From positions 1 through 64,000 of the forward strand of contig JBEKKT010000001.1 of assembly GCA_050010535.1 (NCBI GenBank): a DNA stretch of 64,000 nucleotides, given 5' to 3'. Below are positions 1-9,330 of the stretch, piece after piece. The first letter of the stretch is position 1. The number at the start of each line of letters is the position of its first letter. Position numbers and translations under genes: made by a program. Source of the DNA: JAJRAG01 sp050010535 (GTDB lineage Archaea > Thermoplasmatota > Thermoplasmata > Methanomassiliicoccales > JACIVX01). Under the pieces are notes generated by a model. The model was not told where the DNA came from. It worked only from the letters and a program-made list of their open reading frames with translations, and did not search any database.

Positions 1-471
1 TTCAGGAGACCCCAGATAATCGACGACGATCTCTATCCCCAATTGAGGAAAACCCTGGAAGGGCTGAAGGCCTCGTTGGAGGCCAATGACTTCGTTGTGA
101 TCGACAAGACTTTCCACATCGGAGAAACCGTTCGTTTCATCCTCGAACTCCAGGCCGACTTTTTGCCGAAGTACAAGAGGCATCAGGGTCCGCCAGTGTG
201 GATCGACAATGCAAAGGAATTCCTGGAGAAATGGAAGGGCAAGGGGATCCGAAGACCGTTCATCGACAAGGGCAGATGGATCGTAATCGCCGAGAGGGAG
301 TACCCGCGGGCGGCGGATATGATCAGAGGTCGGGTGGGTTCAATGGCACTCGGCAGCGACTTCAGAGGAAGAAGGGGATTCAAGGTGATCGAGCATGAGG
401 CCGCCCTCGCTATAGACTACAAAGAAACGCTGACGGGACTTCTCGACAAAAGGAAACCATGGGAGAGATGA
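1..471 (+). CDS. cca: CCA-adding enzyme, C-terminal part (5' end outside window)
   Basis: The reading frame is open from base 1, so this is the last 156 codons of a gene that starts upstream. The residues match the tail domain of archaeal (class I) CCA tRNA nucleotidyltransferase, which adds or repairs the 3' CCA of tRNA: an N-proximal DDDLYPQL segment, then FHIGETVRFILEL, then KGRWIVIAEREYPRA. The catalytic nucleotidyltransferase head lies outside the window. The next gene is convergent, with 23 bp between the stop codons. An internal TTG at 43 could be misread as a start, but homology runs upstream of it. Confidence 0.88.
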   Translation, partial: FRRPQIIDDDLYPQLRKTLEGLKASLEANDFVVIDKTFHIGETVRFILELQADFLPKYKRHQGPPVWIDNAKEFLEKWKGKGIRRPFIDKGRWIVIAEREYPRAADMIRGRVGSMALGSDFRGRRGFKVIEHEAALAIDYKETLTGLLDKRKPWER

Positions 472-494
472 TCAGACCTCCCAGGGACGCCCTG

Positions 495-1199
495 TCAGGC
501 CCTACTGACGCTGATCAGATATACGTCCGATTCACTGGTGTGGCCGACTTTGTCCTCGGCTCTGATCTGGAAATGATAGTCTCCCACGGAGTAGGTGTCC
601 GATAGGCTGAACATGTGATTGCCAACATCAGTCATGTTGACGTAGCTTCCAGGGACGCCCCCGGACGACACCAGTATCTGGATACTGCTCAGGCCCCCGT
701 TATCCGCCACCCTGGCGGTTATGTTTATGACGCCGGTCGCACCTTGCTGAGTTACCGAGAACGTGTAGCCCGAGATATCCGCCTTGACCCAATTGCCACT
801 GGAGTTCTGCACCAAGAGAGATATGCCGCTTATGCCGGGGTTGGCGTTGTCGCTGAAGGGAATGTTCAGGAGCAGTATCCACACAGCCAGAAAGATGAAG
901 AAGAACACAGCCGCGTTACCCAGTAGAGTCTTCGTCTCCACGCTTTCCTTCGGGATTCGAACAATCGGAGAGATGTATCTTAATGCCACCATTCCCCCGA
1001 TCAAGACTACCAGGCCCAAGAATACGCTGAATCCCCCCACCTCGTAAGCAATGATCCCACAGACGATAGCGAAAGCGAGTGTCACGAGTAGAAGCTTCGT
1101 TCCCTTAATGTCGTTCTCAAGGAATTTTCTCTCATCGAACTCTGGAGGGACGAAATCGTAGTCCTCCTCGACGACTTCTTTCTTTCGTTTGTGGGCCAT
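495..1199 (-). CDS. Membrane protein with external Ig-like domain
   Basis: Protein of 234 aa that I cannot assign to a named family. After a charged cytoplasmic N-terminus (to about residue 33) there are two close hydrophobic helices (about 34-53 and 55-76) and a third (about 91-112). The remaining 120 residues are polar and rich in Ser, Val, Gly and Thr, with the beta-sandwich look of Ig-like or cadherin-type domains, and would lie outside the cell. A TATA-like TTTAAAATA on the minus strand sits about 25 bp before the ATG, so the gene is probably monocistronic. Confidence 0.6.
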   Translation of the reverse strand: MAHKRKKEVVEEDYDFVPPEFDERKFLENDIKGTKLLLVTLAFAIVCGIIAYEVGGFSVFLGLVVLIGGMVALRYISPIVRIPKESVETKTLLGNAAVFFFIFLAVWILLLNIPFSDNANPGISGISLLVQNSSGNWVKADISGYTFSVTQQGATGVINITARVADNGGLSSIQILVSSGGVPGSYVNMTDVGNHMFSLSDTYSVGDYHFQIRAEDKVGHTSESDVYLISVSRA

Positions 1200-1423
1200 T
1201 ATCCCCCCTAACAGCGACGGTATTTTAAATCCTTTCCTTCAAGAGCGCATGGAGGAGAAGGCCATCCGAAGATGGGGCAACGGGATTGGACTGGAATTGC
1301 GTTTTACTGCCGCACAACACCTTCGCCAACATAGCAAGTGCAATCAAACCGCTCATCCAAGAAGACACCTAAATGCAGGTTGATAGATGAATACCAGGTA
1401 CTTTCGTCCATCCCTCTGTGACA

Positions 1424-1433
1424 GATATATAAG
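1424..1433 (+). promoter_or_regulatory. TATA box of radA
   Basis: GATATATAAG lies 32-41 bp before the ATG at 1466. The spacing supports a start at 1466 rather than at in-frame ATGs at 1436 and 1451. Confidence 0.6.
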
Positions 1434-1465
1434 CAATGTTGGGATTAGACATGACAGGTGCATCG

Positions 1466-2929
1466 ATGCCTGAGAAGAACATAGAAGAGTTGCCTGGAGT
1501 CGGACCCGCAACTGCCGAGAAATTGCGCGATGCTGGATACACCGACTTGATGGCCATCGCGGTAGAGTCTCCGAGAGTTCTCGCCGAGGTGTGCGAGATC
1601 GGAGAGAGCACCGCGGCGAAGATCATCTCATCTGCCAAGCAGGCCGCTGACGTCGGTGGCTTTGAAACCGGTGACCTCGTTCTTGAACGAAGAAAGAACA
1701 TTCACAAACTGACATCTTGTTCCAGAGCTTTTGACGAGCTGATGGGAGGCGGATTCGAGACTCAGGCAATAGCCGAGTTTTTCGGAGAGTTCGGAAGCGG
1801 AAAATGTGTGTCCGCTGATACTCGTGTCCTTTTCGAATTCGATGGGTCCACCCACGTCAGGACCATAGAGGATGTGTACTCGGACTTTGAGCGGCGAAGC
1901 AGCACGATGGAATACGACAACGGAGAGATTCTGTCCGCTCCAAAGGTGAGGGTTCTAGGTCTTGTCGACGGCAGAATCATCCCGGTCTCGCCATCGCACA
2001 TGTATAGAGAGAAGGTCGAGGAGGTCGTGGAGCTGTCCACGGATGGGGGCAGATCCATCACTCTAAGCAGGATCCACAGGCTGCCCGTTATGAGGAACAG
2101 GAGAATCGAATGGGTGCATGCCGGAGGAATCGTAGCGGGTGAGAAAATCGCGACGATCAAAGAAGGCTACGATGACCTCGAAGGATCGTTCAAAGGGGAA
2201 GTTAACCTTGGGATCGATCGAGTGCGTTCAGTCAAATCGATCTCTTACGACGACTACATCTACGATTTTATCGTGCCTCGGGGACACACATTCGTGGGCG
2301 GGAACATTCCGACAGTGCTTCACAACACGCAGATATGCTTCCAACTGGCCGTAAATGCAACGATGCCGTTTGACAAGGGGGGACTCGAAGGAGAAGTGCT
2401 TATGATCGATACCGAGAACACTTTCCGTCCCGAGCGGATAGTTCAGATAGCCACCGCTCTTGATCTCGACCCGATCGAGACTCTCCAGAGAATCCATGTC
2501 GCCCGCGCTTTCAACTCGCATCACCAGATGCTGCTGGTCGAGAAGGCGATGGAGCTTGCGCACGACAAGCCTGTGCGCCTTTTGATCGTCGACTCCCTGA
2601 CGGCACACTTCAGGGCGGAATATATCGGAAGAGGGGCTCTCGCGGAGAGACAACAGTCGCTCAACAAGCACATGCACGACCTCCTGAGGTTCTCCGATCT
2701 CAATAACGCTGTCATCGCCGTCACGAACCAAGTGACTGCCAAGCCGGATGCGTTCTTCGGGGACCCCACTCGTCCCATAGGAGGACACATAGTTGGGCAC
2801 ACTGCGACATTCAGAGTCTACCTAAGGAAGAGCAAGGGCGGGAAGCGCATAGCGAGGCTCATCGACTCTCCGAACCTGCCAGAGGCTGAGGCGGTCATCA
2901 CTGTGTCTGAAGAAGGAATCAGGGATTGA
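1466..2929 (+). CDS. radA: DNA repair and recombination protein RadA, interrupted by a mini-intein
   Basis: Archaeal RecA/Rad51-family recombinase that forms filaments on single-stranded DNA for strand exchange. The start is set at MPEKNIEELPGVG, the usual N-terminus with the helix-hairpin-helix domain. The precursor has 487 aa. The Walker A lysine (GEFGSGK) ends at base 1804 and is followed directly by a 174-aa intein; the host sequence resumes with TQICFQLAV. Removing the intein leaves 313 aa, the normal RadA length. Downstream are Walker B (LLIVDSLTAHFRAEY) and the L2/C-terminal region ending in VTVSEEGIRD. Since the P-loop is split, activity depends on protein splicing. Confidence 0.96.
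   Translation: MPEKNIEELPGVGPATAEKLRDAGYTDLMAIAVESPRVLAEVCEIGESTAAKIISSAKQAADVGGFETGDLVLERRKNIHKLTSCSRAFDELMGGGFETQAIAEFFGEFGSGKCVSADTRVLFEFDGSTHVRTIEDVYSDFERRSSTMEYDNGEILSAPKVRVLGLVDGRIIPVSPSHMYREKVEEVVELSTDGGRSITLSRIHRLPVMRNRRIEWVHAGGIVAGEKIATIKEGYDDLEGSFKGEVNLGIDRVRSVKSISYDDYIYDFIVPRGHTFVGGNIPTVLHNTQICFQLAVNATMPFDKGGLEGEVLMIDTENTFRPERIVQIATALDLDPIETLQRIHVARAFNSHHQMLLVEKAMELAHDKPVRLLIVDSLTAHFRAEYIGRGALAERQQSLNKHMHDLLRFSDLNNAVIAVTNQVTAKPDAFFGDPTRPIGGHIVGHTATFRVYLRKSKGGKRIARLIDSPNLPEAEAVITVSEEGIRD
1805..2326 (+). mobile_element. RadA mini-intein (no homing endonuclease)
   Basis: The in-frame insert of 174 codons begins with Cys (CVSADTRVLF, block A) and ends HTFVGGNIPTVLHN (blocks F/G) with the penultimate His and terminal Asn; the +1 extein residue is Thr. 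Block B reads ITLSRIHRLPV, so Ser stands where TxxH normally has Thr. Total length and the short gap between block B and block F leave no room for a LAGLIDADG endonuclease. The site, between the P-loop Lys and Thr, is one known from Pyrococcus RadA inteins. Confidence 0.92.
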
Positions 2930-2976
2930 GGGCGATTGCGATAAGAGCTCGCAAACAGTAACGTTGTCACGCGATC

Positions 2977-3990
2977 ATGACCGGCACCCCCTATCTATTC
3001 GAACTTTCAGGTGAGCATCCCACCCTCCCTGAGGCCGAGGCGATTTCCTGCCTATCTTCGGAATGCAATGCGTTCGAGATTGTGAGGAAAGGCCCAGGCT
3101 ACCTCGTATCGAGTTTCTCCGACCGCAGGCTCGACGACGTTGGAAACCGACTGGCATTGAGTCATAGGATTGGCCGTTACCTGGGTTCGTGCACGCTCGA
3201 CCGACTAGCTCAGTTTGCCGAGTCCCTCGCTCTGCCGGAAGGCGCCGTCTCGGTAAGGGCCAAGCAGTTTCATCGCAGCTATCCAGACGTCGATAGTTCG
3301 GAGGTGGCTAGCAAAGTCGGAGCGATCCTGGCAAAACGTTCGAAGATCGACCTCGAGTCACCCGAGGTCGAGGTACGAATTCTCATGTCCGATACCTTCC
3401 AGTTCTTCATATGCGACCGCAGAATCGACAGGAAGCAATTCGATGAGAGGAAGGTGGCACTGAGGCCGTTCTTCTCACCTATCTCCCTGCATCCGCGTTT
3501 CGCAAGGGCGCTGGTCAACCTATCGAGAGTCAGGAAGGGCGGTCGACTTCTCGACCCTTTCTGCGGTACTGGAGGGATAACGATCGAAGCCGCCCTGATT
3601 GGCGCCAAGGTGATCGGCTCGGACATATCTCAGGAGATGGTTGACGGGTGCAAGGAGAACATGGCTCATTTCCGTGCTACTTGGGAAGCCATGAAGAGGG
3701 TCGACATCGGGAGCATTTCAGAGGTATTCGGGAAGGTGGATGCCATCGTCACAGACCCGCCGTACGGAAGGTCGGCGACGACGAACAAAGAGCCACCGCT
3801 GGACCTGCACGAGAGGGCCCTCAATTCAATGGCTGATGCACTCAAGGAAGGGGGCAATTTGGCGGTTGTCTTCCCAGAACTCTGCCTGAAAGGGAGACAA
3901 GACCTGGAGCTTCGGGAGACCCACACCCAGAGAATCCATAGGTCGCTGACCAGACACTACTGTATCTTTACTAAGAGACTTGTATTTTGA
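2977..3990 (+). CDS. trmG10: tRNA (guanine(10)-N2)-dimethyltransferase
   Basis: Protein of 337 aa that methylates N2 of G10 in tRNA using S-adenosylmethionine. The N-terminal half is THUMP-like with the ferredoxin-like domain of the Trm11/TrmG10 family. The C-terminal half is a class I methyltransferase, with SAM motif LLDPFCGTGGITIEA and catalytic motif DAIVTDPPYGR typical of exocyclic amino-group N-methylation. The final 20 bp overlap the convergent protease gene. The ATG at 2977 gives an N-terminus (YLFELSGEHPTLPEAE) that matches the family. Confidence 0.9.
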   Translation: MTGTPYLFELSGEHPTLPEAEAISCLSSECNAFEIVRKGPGYLVSSFSDRRLDDVGNRLALSHRIGRYLGSCTLDRLAQFAESLALPEGAVSVRAKQFHRSYPDVDSSEVASKVGAILAKRSKIDLESPEVEVRILMSDTFQFFICDRRIDRKQFDERKVALRPFFSPISLHPRFARALVNLSRVRKGGRLLDPFCGTGGITIEAALIGAKVIGSDISQEMVDGCKENMAHFRATWEAMKRVDIGSISEVFGKVDAIVTDPPYGRSATTNKEPPLDLHERALNSMADALKEGGNLAVVFPELCLKGRQDLELRETHTQRIHRSLTRHYCIFTKRLVF

Positions 3991-5419
3991 ATAAGAGTGT
4001 CGACTCTTGGTATTTGTTGTCTGAAACGGCATAGAGCCCGACGTCCCTCGTGCCGGCGGAGGCCGAAGGGAGAACGCCGATTTCCATCGTGACGCTCGTC
4101 GAGTTGCCGTAAGGAAGGTAGAAATCGAGACTATTGGTGGAATTGAGAGATGACTGATTGCTCAAATGCAATCCCGCAGTCAATATATTGGATACATTCT
4201 TCACTGTGAGACTCATGTGAATGTCGGTGTTACCGGTGTTGTTCACCATCATCACGAACACCGCAACTCCGCCGGGGGCTACGGCGGTCGCATTCGAGCC
4301 AGTCACGTCGACTTCAAACGAATAATTCGGGGAAATCTGCATGACTGGTATGGGAGTGAATGTGACAACTAGGATGGCGAGGGCGACGGCCCCGACCGCC
4401 TTTCTCTTGATGTCGAGTTTCGAAATGTCGTTCAGCGGGGCGGGATGCCTCAGGCCTAGGAACACAATGAGGACAGCAAAGAATAGCCAGCCAATGTAAA
4501 AAAGGGACATGAAGAACAGTCCGCCTATGGTAGCGTACCCGAGATACCTGGCCTTCTCGCCCAGCAGACCCCTGGCGATATGCCCCCCATCGAGCTGCCC
4601 GGCTGGAAGGAGGTTGATCGCGGTAACAAACATGCCGACCCACGCCGCGATTGCCATTGGGTGCATGACGACGCCACTTGGAATCGGGATTATGTATGTC
4701 AGGAATTCGAATAGTGGCTGCATGATGAAGCCAATCGCTCCAGCGTCGCCGATGCTTCCCTGCTGAACATGTCCTTGAGAGGTCAGGAAGAGACCGAGCA
4801 CCGCTACGGGGATCGTAACCAGGAGACCTCCAATCGGACCTGCGACCCCGACGTCCACGAGTGCCTTCCTATCTGGCATAGGGTCGCGCATTGATATGAA
4901 TGCACCGAACGTTCCCAGAGGGGGAATCGACGGAATGAAGAATGGGAGGGACGCCTCGACGCCGTGCCTCTTTGACATTAAGTAGTGGCAGAGCTCGTGC
5001 GCTCCGAGAATCGCCAAGAGGGGAATCGCAAAGAACACCGCGCCCCATAACAGATTGGATCCGTCAAAGAGTCTGTAGTTTCCTGAGTACGACGCCCACC
5101 AATATGCCCCGGCCACCACCGTGGAAACGAATGTAGCCGCCAGGAGCACCCAGTTAACCCAGATACCCCTCCTTCTGATCTGCGGCTTCCTTGCGACGTG
5201 GATGATGTGCTCTCCGGACTTGTACTCGATGAAAGAGATGTAGGACTTCTCCCCGAGATCCTTCCGCAGCTTTCCGAACTCTCTTTCAAGGGTCTTTGGG
5301 TCAGGATTCACATAGAATGTTAGAGAGTCAGCCGATACCTTGACATCGTATATCGGGAAGTACTTCCCGACGATGGACTTTATCAACTCAATCTCAGCTG
5401 CCGCATCGGCCTGGCTCAT
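3971..5419 (-). CDS. Site-2-type membrane zinc metalloprotease (M50 family)
   Basis: Intramembrane protease-like protein of 482 aa. The cytosolic N-terminal domain (about 120 aa) is followed by several membrane helices with the zinc motif HELCHY and, further on, LLPAGQLDGGH, the M50 equivalent of the NPDG motif. After the last helix come about 125 residues of secreted beta-rich sequence resembling NEW3/CARDB-type domains. The ATG at 5419 (MSQADAAAEIE) is preferred over a TTG at 5440, because a TTAATA element about 30 bp upstream would place transcription start near 5425. Substrate unknown. Confidence 0.85.
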   Translation of the reverse strand: MSQADAAAEIELIKSIVGKYFPIYDVKVSADSLTFYVNPDPKTLEREFGKLRKDLGEKSYISFIEYKSGEHIIHVARKPQIRRRGIWVNWVLLAATFVSTVVAGAYWWASYSGNYRLFDGSNLLWGAVFFAIPLLAILGAHELCHYLMSKRHGVEASLPFFIPSIPPLGTFGAFISMRDPMPDRKALVDVGVAGPIGGLLVTIPVAVLGLFLTSQGHVQQGSIGDAGAIGFIMQPLFEFLTYIIPIPSGVVMHPMAIAAWVGMFVTAINLLPAGQLDGGHIARGLLGEKARYLGYATIGGLFFMSLFYIGWLFFAVLIVFLGLRHPAPLNDISKLDIKRKAVGAVALAILVVTFTPIPVMQISPNYSFEVDVTGSNATAVAPGGVAVFVMMVNNTGNTDIHMSLTVKNVSNILTAGLHLSNQSSLNSTNSLDFYLPYGNSTSVTMEIGVLPSASAGTRDVGLYAVSDNKYQESTLLFKIQVS

Positions 5420-5533
5420 ACATCTGCCCCTATCAAGCACCTGCTATTAACCTTTTGCTAGCGATTGAGTAAGACCAGAAGAATAGGGACGGCAAAGAGA
5501 AAAGAGTAATTATCTGTATGCAAATCTGACGCC

Positions 5534-6346
5534 GTGAATCGATTCGCCCGGCTCTTTCGACTTGAGAACTGCGCTATGGGAGTCGTGGGGCTGATCCTAG
5601 GTGCATTCGTGGCAGTCGGAACCTCGATCCTTGACCACCCGCTCCAACTGTCCATCGCATCTGTGATCGTGTTCTTGTTCATAGCTGCAGGGAACTCGCT
5701 CAACGATTACATGGACAAGGAGGTCGACAAGAGAGCGCATCCTAAGAGGCCAATACCTGCTGGCCTGATCTCCCCAGACACTGCACTGGCCGTCGCGGGA
5801 GGTCTATTTGGTGTCTGTCTCGTCATTTCCTTTCTTCTAGACCCCGTGTCCATCGGGGTCATCGTATCAGCGATCTTCGTCATGCTCGCTTACGAAGCGG
5901 GACTGAAGAGAGGGGGTCTCGGTGGGAACTTGTCGATTGCTTGGCTCACTGCTGCGGTTTTCCTGCTGGGGGGAGCGGTCGTTGGTAAGATCGACATGAC
6001 CATGATGATAGCAGCGATGGCATTCCTGGCCACGCTCGGAAGGGAAATCGTCAAGGATATCGAGGACATAGAGGCGGACTTCGACCGTAGGACGCTGCCG
6101 ATGCGTTTGGGAAAGCGAAAGGCGGGGATCGTCGGCAGTGCGGCCTTCGTCGCCGCCGTGATCCTCAGTCCCTGGCCCTTCATAGTCAGCATGTTCGGAT
6201 TGGGCTACCTGATAGTGGTCCTGCTTGCGGATGGAATATTTATATACTGTTCCATTGTTCATTTCCAGAACCCCAGAAGAGGCCAGAAGCTTGCCAAGAT
6301 CGGAATGATAGTCGCCCTAGTAGCATTTCTGATAGGGGGCATTTAA
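5534..6346 (+). CDS. Digeranylgeranylglyceryl phosphate synthase (UbiA family)
   Basis: Membrane prenyltransferase of 270 aa that attaches the second geranylgeranyl chain to geranylgeranylglyceryl phosphate in archaeal ether-lipid synthesis. The first Asp-rich motif is NDYMDKEVDKRAHPKRPIPA and the second is REIVKDIEDIEADFDRR. Eight or so hydrophobic segments fill the rest. It starts with GTG at 5534. The stop TAA shares one base with the ATG of the next gene, which encodes the preceding enzyme of the pathway, so the two are almost surely co-transcribed. Confidence 0.92.
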   Translation: MNRFARLFRLENCAMGVVGLILGAFVAVGTSILDHPLQLSIASVIVFLFIAAGNSLNDYMDKEVDKRAHPKRPIPAGLISPDTALAVAGGLFGVCLVISFLLDPVSIGVIVSAIFVMLAYEAGLKRGGLGGNLSIAWLTAAVFLLGGAVVGKIDMTMMIAAMAFLATLGREIVKDIEDIEADFDRRTLPMRLGKRKAGIVGSAAFVAAVILSPWPFIVSMFGLGYLIVVLLADGIFIYCSIVHFQNPRRGQKLAKIGMIVALVAFLIGGI

Positions 6347-7077
6347 TGAGGGTCAAAGAGTATTTGATGGCAAAGATGCGCGAGCGGACAGTACACATGA
6401 CGCTGATAGATCCTGCGAAGCAGGATCCAGCTAGAGCATCCGAGATGGCGAATATCGCGGAGTCTGCGGGCACGGATGCGCTCATGGTGGGCGGGTCCAC
6501 AAACGTCACTCAGGATAATCTGGACTCGACCGTATTGTCGATGAAGAAGGGTTCGATGCTGCCGGTCATTTATTTCCCATCAGGTGCGCAGGCGATCTCG
6601 AGATACACCGACGCGATCTACTTCATGAGTATGCTCAACAGCCGGAGCATCAGAAACGTGATAGGGGAGCAGATCGTTGGGGCTCCGATAGTCAAGGAAT
6701 TCGGCCTTGAACCGATATCCATGGGGTACGTTGTAATCGAGCCAGGAATGAAGGTCGGAGAAGTGGGGCAGGCTGACCCGGTGCCACGAAGCAGGCCCGA
6801 TCTGGCCGTGGCGTACGGATTGGCGGCGCAGTATCTTGGGATGGAACTTCTCTATCTCGAGGCTGGCAGCGGTGCGCCAGAGCCCGTTCCGGACAAGATG
6901 ATACGGGAGGTCAAGAGGCAAGTCTCAATTCCCCTGATAATTGGTGGTGGAATACGGACCCCTGGCGACGCGGCAATGATTAAGAACGCGGGGGCAAACG
7001 CAATAGTGACCGGTACAATCGTCGAGGATCGCGATTTCGGAAGAAGGCTCGAAGAAGTGATCAGAGCAACGCGATAG
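6346..7077 (+). CDS. Geranylgeranylglyceryl phosphate synthase
   Basis: Soluble TIM-barrel enzyme of 243 aa (PcrB/GGGPS family) that joins sn-glycerol-1-phosphate to geranylgeranyl diphosphate, the first committed ether-lipid step. Family marks are HMTLIDPAKQDP at the N-terminus, DALMVGGSTNVT, the central YLEAGSGAPEPVP and the phosphate-binding IIGGGIRTPGDA followed by ANAIVTGTIVE. It follows the DGGGP synthase gene with a one-base overlap, so two successive pathway steps are coupled in reverse order. Confidence 0.95.
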   Translation: MRVKEYLMAKMRERTVHMTLIDPAKQDPARASEMANIAESAGTDALMVGGSTNVTQDNLDSTVLSMKKGSMLPVIYFPSGAQAISRYTDAIYFMSMLNSRSIRNVIGEQIVGAPIVKEFGLEPISMGYVVIEPGMKVGEVGQADPVPRSRPDLAVAYGLAAQYLGMELLYLEAGSGAPEPVPDKMIREVKRQVSIPLIIGGGIRTPGDAAMIKNAGANAIVTGTIVEDRDFGRRLEEVIRATR

Positions 7078-7120
7078 TGACGATCGTTCCGTCGGCTTTG
7101 ATGGACCTCTGGAAGGAAGC

Positions 7121-7711
7121 TCAAACTAGGCTCAATAGCATCTCGTGTATCCTCGTGTCATTCGAAAGTTCAGGGTGAAAAGCGAGAGCCAGAAGGTTCC
7201 CTTGTCTCGCCATGACGATCTTGTTCTCATGCTTGGCCAGAACCTCACATTTCCCCCAGACTCTGCTTATGACCGGTCCTCGGATGAACACGGCTCGGAA
7301 CGGGCTGTACACTCCCTCAACTTCGATAGGGACCTCGAACGACTCCCGCTGCCTGCCGAACGCATTCCGCTCCACAGCCATATCCATGAGTCCAAGCAGC
7401 TCTGTCCCGGTCTTGGAGACCTCATCGTCTCCCTCCTTGGCCAGCAGTATACAGCCGGCACAGGTGCCCAGTATCGGAAGCCCTCCGTTTCCCAATCGCA
7501 CGATGCGATCGAAGAGCCCAAAGCGGCGGAGCAATCTCGATATCGTCGTGCTCTCTCCTCCAGGAATTACCAGGCAGTCCACGACCTCAAGGTCCTCGTT
7601 CCTTCGCACTGGGACCACCTGTCCTCCAATCCCCAGGTGTAGCATCGCCGTCTGGAGCGCTTTCAAATGCTCGGGCACGGCCCCTTGCACCGCAATAACG
7701 CCAGCTTTCAT
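7121..7711 (-). CDS. pdxT: Pyridoxal 5'-phosphate synthase glutaminase subunit PdxT
   Basis: Class I glutamine amidotransferase of 196 aa that supplies ammonia to PdxS for vitamin B6 synthesis. It shows IAVQGAVPEH at the N-terminus, the oxyanion segment PGGESTT, the nucleophile elbow LGTCAGCILLA (Cys84) and the C-terminal His-Glu pair in AFHPEL. Length is normal for PdxT. Its partner pdxS is not in this window. It lies 52 bp downstream of the PaaK-like gene on the same strand and may be read from that promoter. Confidence 0.95.
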   Translation of the reverse strand: MKAGVIAVQGAVPEHLKALQTAMLHLGIGGQVVPVRRNEDLEVVDCLVIPGGESTTISRLLRRFGLFDRIVRLGNGGLPILGTCAGCILLAKEGDDEVSKTGTELLGLMDMAVERNAFGRQRESFEVPIEVEGVYSPFRAVFIRGPVISRVWGKCEVLAKHENKIVMARQGNLLALAFHPELSNDTRIHEMLLSLV

Positions 7712-7763
7712 GACCAGAACCCTACAGTTCCGTCGCCATCAAGAAACTTTCGGAGAAGGTGCA

Positions 7764-9215
7764 TCAACCGTAGAGCCTTCTTCTGTCGACGATCGACTGC
7801 GTCTTTGGAACGAAATCGAGGCTACCAGGGTCGAGCATCTCCACGATTGGCCTTTCGAGCAGGTCGTTGTCAAGGCCGGACCTGATCTCCGACATCTGGA
7901 CCAGCGCCTCTTCGATCCTCTGTCTTGCAACCTCCTTGTTCCCGAGAAACTCGACCTTGAAGCGAAGCCGGTCCTTGTACCCCTCCCTTTCGATAATCGT
8001 CTGATAGTTCACGACGCCAGAAACGCTGAGGACCGCCTCGTCGAACAGGAGCGGGTAGACCTTCTCTCCCATTCCGACCTTCGTCATCATGTCCAACCGG
8101 CCTTTGATCTTCCCAACCTTGCCGATTGTCTCCAGGCCACACTCGCAGGGTGGATTGATGAAGCTCGATAGGTCATAGCTCCGATATCGAATCAGAGGAG
8201 TGCCCTGGTAGCTCAGCGAAGTGAACACGAGTTCGCCGGGCTCCCTCTCCGCGACATGCTCCCCAGTCTCTGGATCGATGACCTCGATCAGGAAGTCGGC
8301 ATCGTTGACGTGAAGACCGTCCTGAACCTTGCACTCGATCGTCGTCGCGAGGCCCATTTCGGTCAGCCCGTATTGGCTCAGTGCCTTGCACCCCCAAGCG
8401 TCCTCGATCTCTCTACGCATCGATTCAGGAAGGGGCTCTGCCGAGAGTATGATTGCCTTCATTCCGAAGGATCTCAGGTCATAATCCTTTCTGGCAAGCA
8501 TGGTGACCCTGTAGATGAAGGACGTCAGACCGATCATCATCGTGGTGTTCGACCCCTTCATAATACGCGTCTGTTCATCCACGTCCAGCATGTCCGCAAT
8601 CACGGACCTCAGTCCCGCGATCTTGCACGCTCCGTCCAGCATGTAGCCCGGGTCCCAGGATGCGATCGTCGGAAACATGATCTGCAGTGTGTCATCCTTC
8701 GTCATCCCAACGGTCTTGAGCGCTGCCGATATCGAGTCGATGATGTGCAGAATGTCATCCCTTGTGAAGAAGATCCGCTTCCTCAGACCTGAGGTGCCAG
8801 ATGTCGTATACGCTCTCATCACCTTTCCTTGAGAGACGCAAAGAAAGTGGAATGGTTCCTTGGCGACTTCTGCGGGCTCGGTCAGCGGAACCTTCCTCAA
8901 GTCGTCGAATGTCTTAATGTCCGCCGGACCAACGTCCGCCTCCTTCAGCGCCTTCTCGTAGTATATGCTGTTCTCCTGGACGTATCCGAGGAGTTTTCTG
9001 AACTTGAATAGCCTATACGCTTCGAGATCCTTCCTCTCGATCTCATCAAGCGTGGATTTTCCGATGGCCTTCCTTAACCCCTGATCGCTCTTAAATGCAG
9101 AGCGCACCTGGTCGTGTATCCAGACTTCGAGAGGATGCTCTGTCGTCTCGGAAATCTTACGCGAGGCGAGGCTCCTTCGGGCCAACGCGATCTTAAGCCT
9201 CTTGAGCGGGTCCAC
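7764..9215 (-). CDS. PaaK-like AMP-forming acyl-CoA ligase
   Basis: Adenylating enzyme of 483 aa in the phenylacetate-CoA ligase / coenzyme F390 synthetase branch. The P-loop-like A3 motif is YTTSGTSGLRKRI, followed by SQYGLTEMG (A5) and TPLIRYRSYDLS (A7). A Cys pair (NPPCECGLE) resembles the metal-binding site of PaaK relatives. The start is GTG. The substrate cannot be read from sequence; aromatic acids, F420-type cofactors and a role linked to the nearby radical SAM gene are all possible. It begins a two-gene unit with pdxT. Confidence 0.8.
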   Translation of the reverse strand: MDPLKRLKIALARRSLASRKISETTEHPLEVWIHDQVRSAFKSDQGLRKAIGKSTLDEIERKDLEAYRLFKFRKLLGYVQENSIYYEKALKEADVGPADIKTFDDLRKVPLTEPAEVAKEPFHFLCVSQGKVMRAYTTSGTSGLRKRIFFTRDDILHIIDSISAALKTVGMTKDDTLQIMFPTIASWDPGYMLDGACKIAGLRSVIADMLDVDEQTRIMKGSNTTMMIGLTSFIYRVTMLARKDYDLRSFGMKAIILSAEPLPESMRREIEDAWGCKALSQYGLTEMGLATTIECKVQDGLHVNDADFLIEVIDPETGEHVAEREPGELVFTSLSYQGTPLIRYRSYDLSSFINPPCECGLETIGKVGKIKGRLDMMTKVGMGEKVYPLLFDEAVLSVSGVVNYQTIIEREGYKDRLRFKVEFLGNKEVARQRIEEALVQMSEIRSGLDNDLLERPIVEMLDPGSLDFVPKTQSIVDRRRLYG

Positions 9216-9330
9216 TTCTCACAATAATCGAGGGTATGGGCTTAATCCTTTCCAATCTCAAGAGTGGTCTCTTCTACACCCACAGCACTCTGACTGACAG
9301 TATTATACACTGGAACTACGTAATTTATCT

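Noticed and set aside
1436..1465. Longer radA start at 1436 or 1451
   Set aside because: The TATA box at 1424-1433 is too close to these codons, and the family N-terminus begins at MPEKN (1466).
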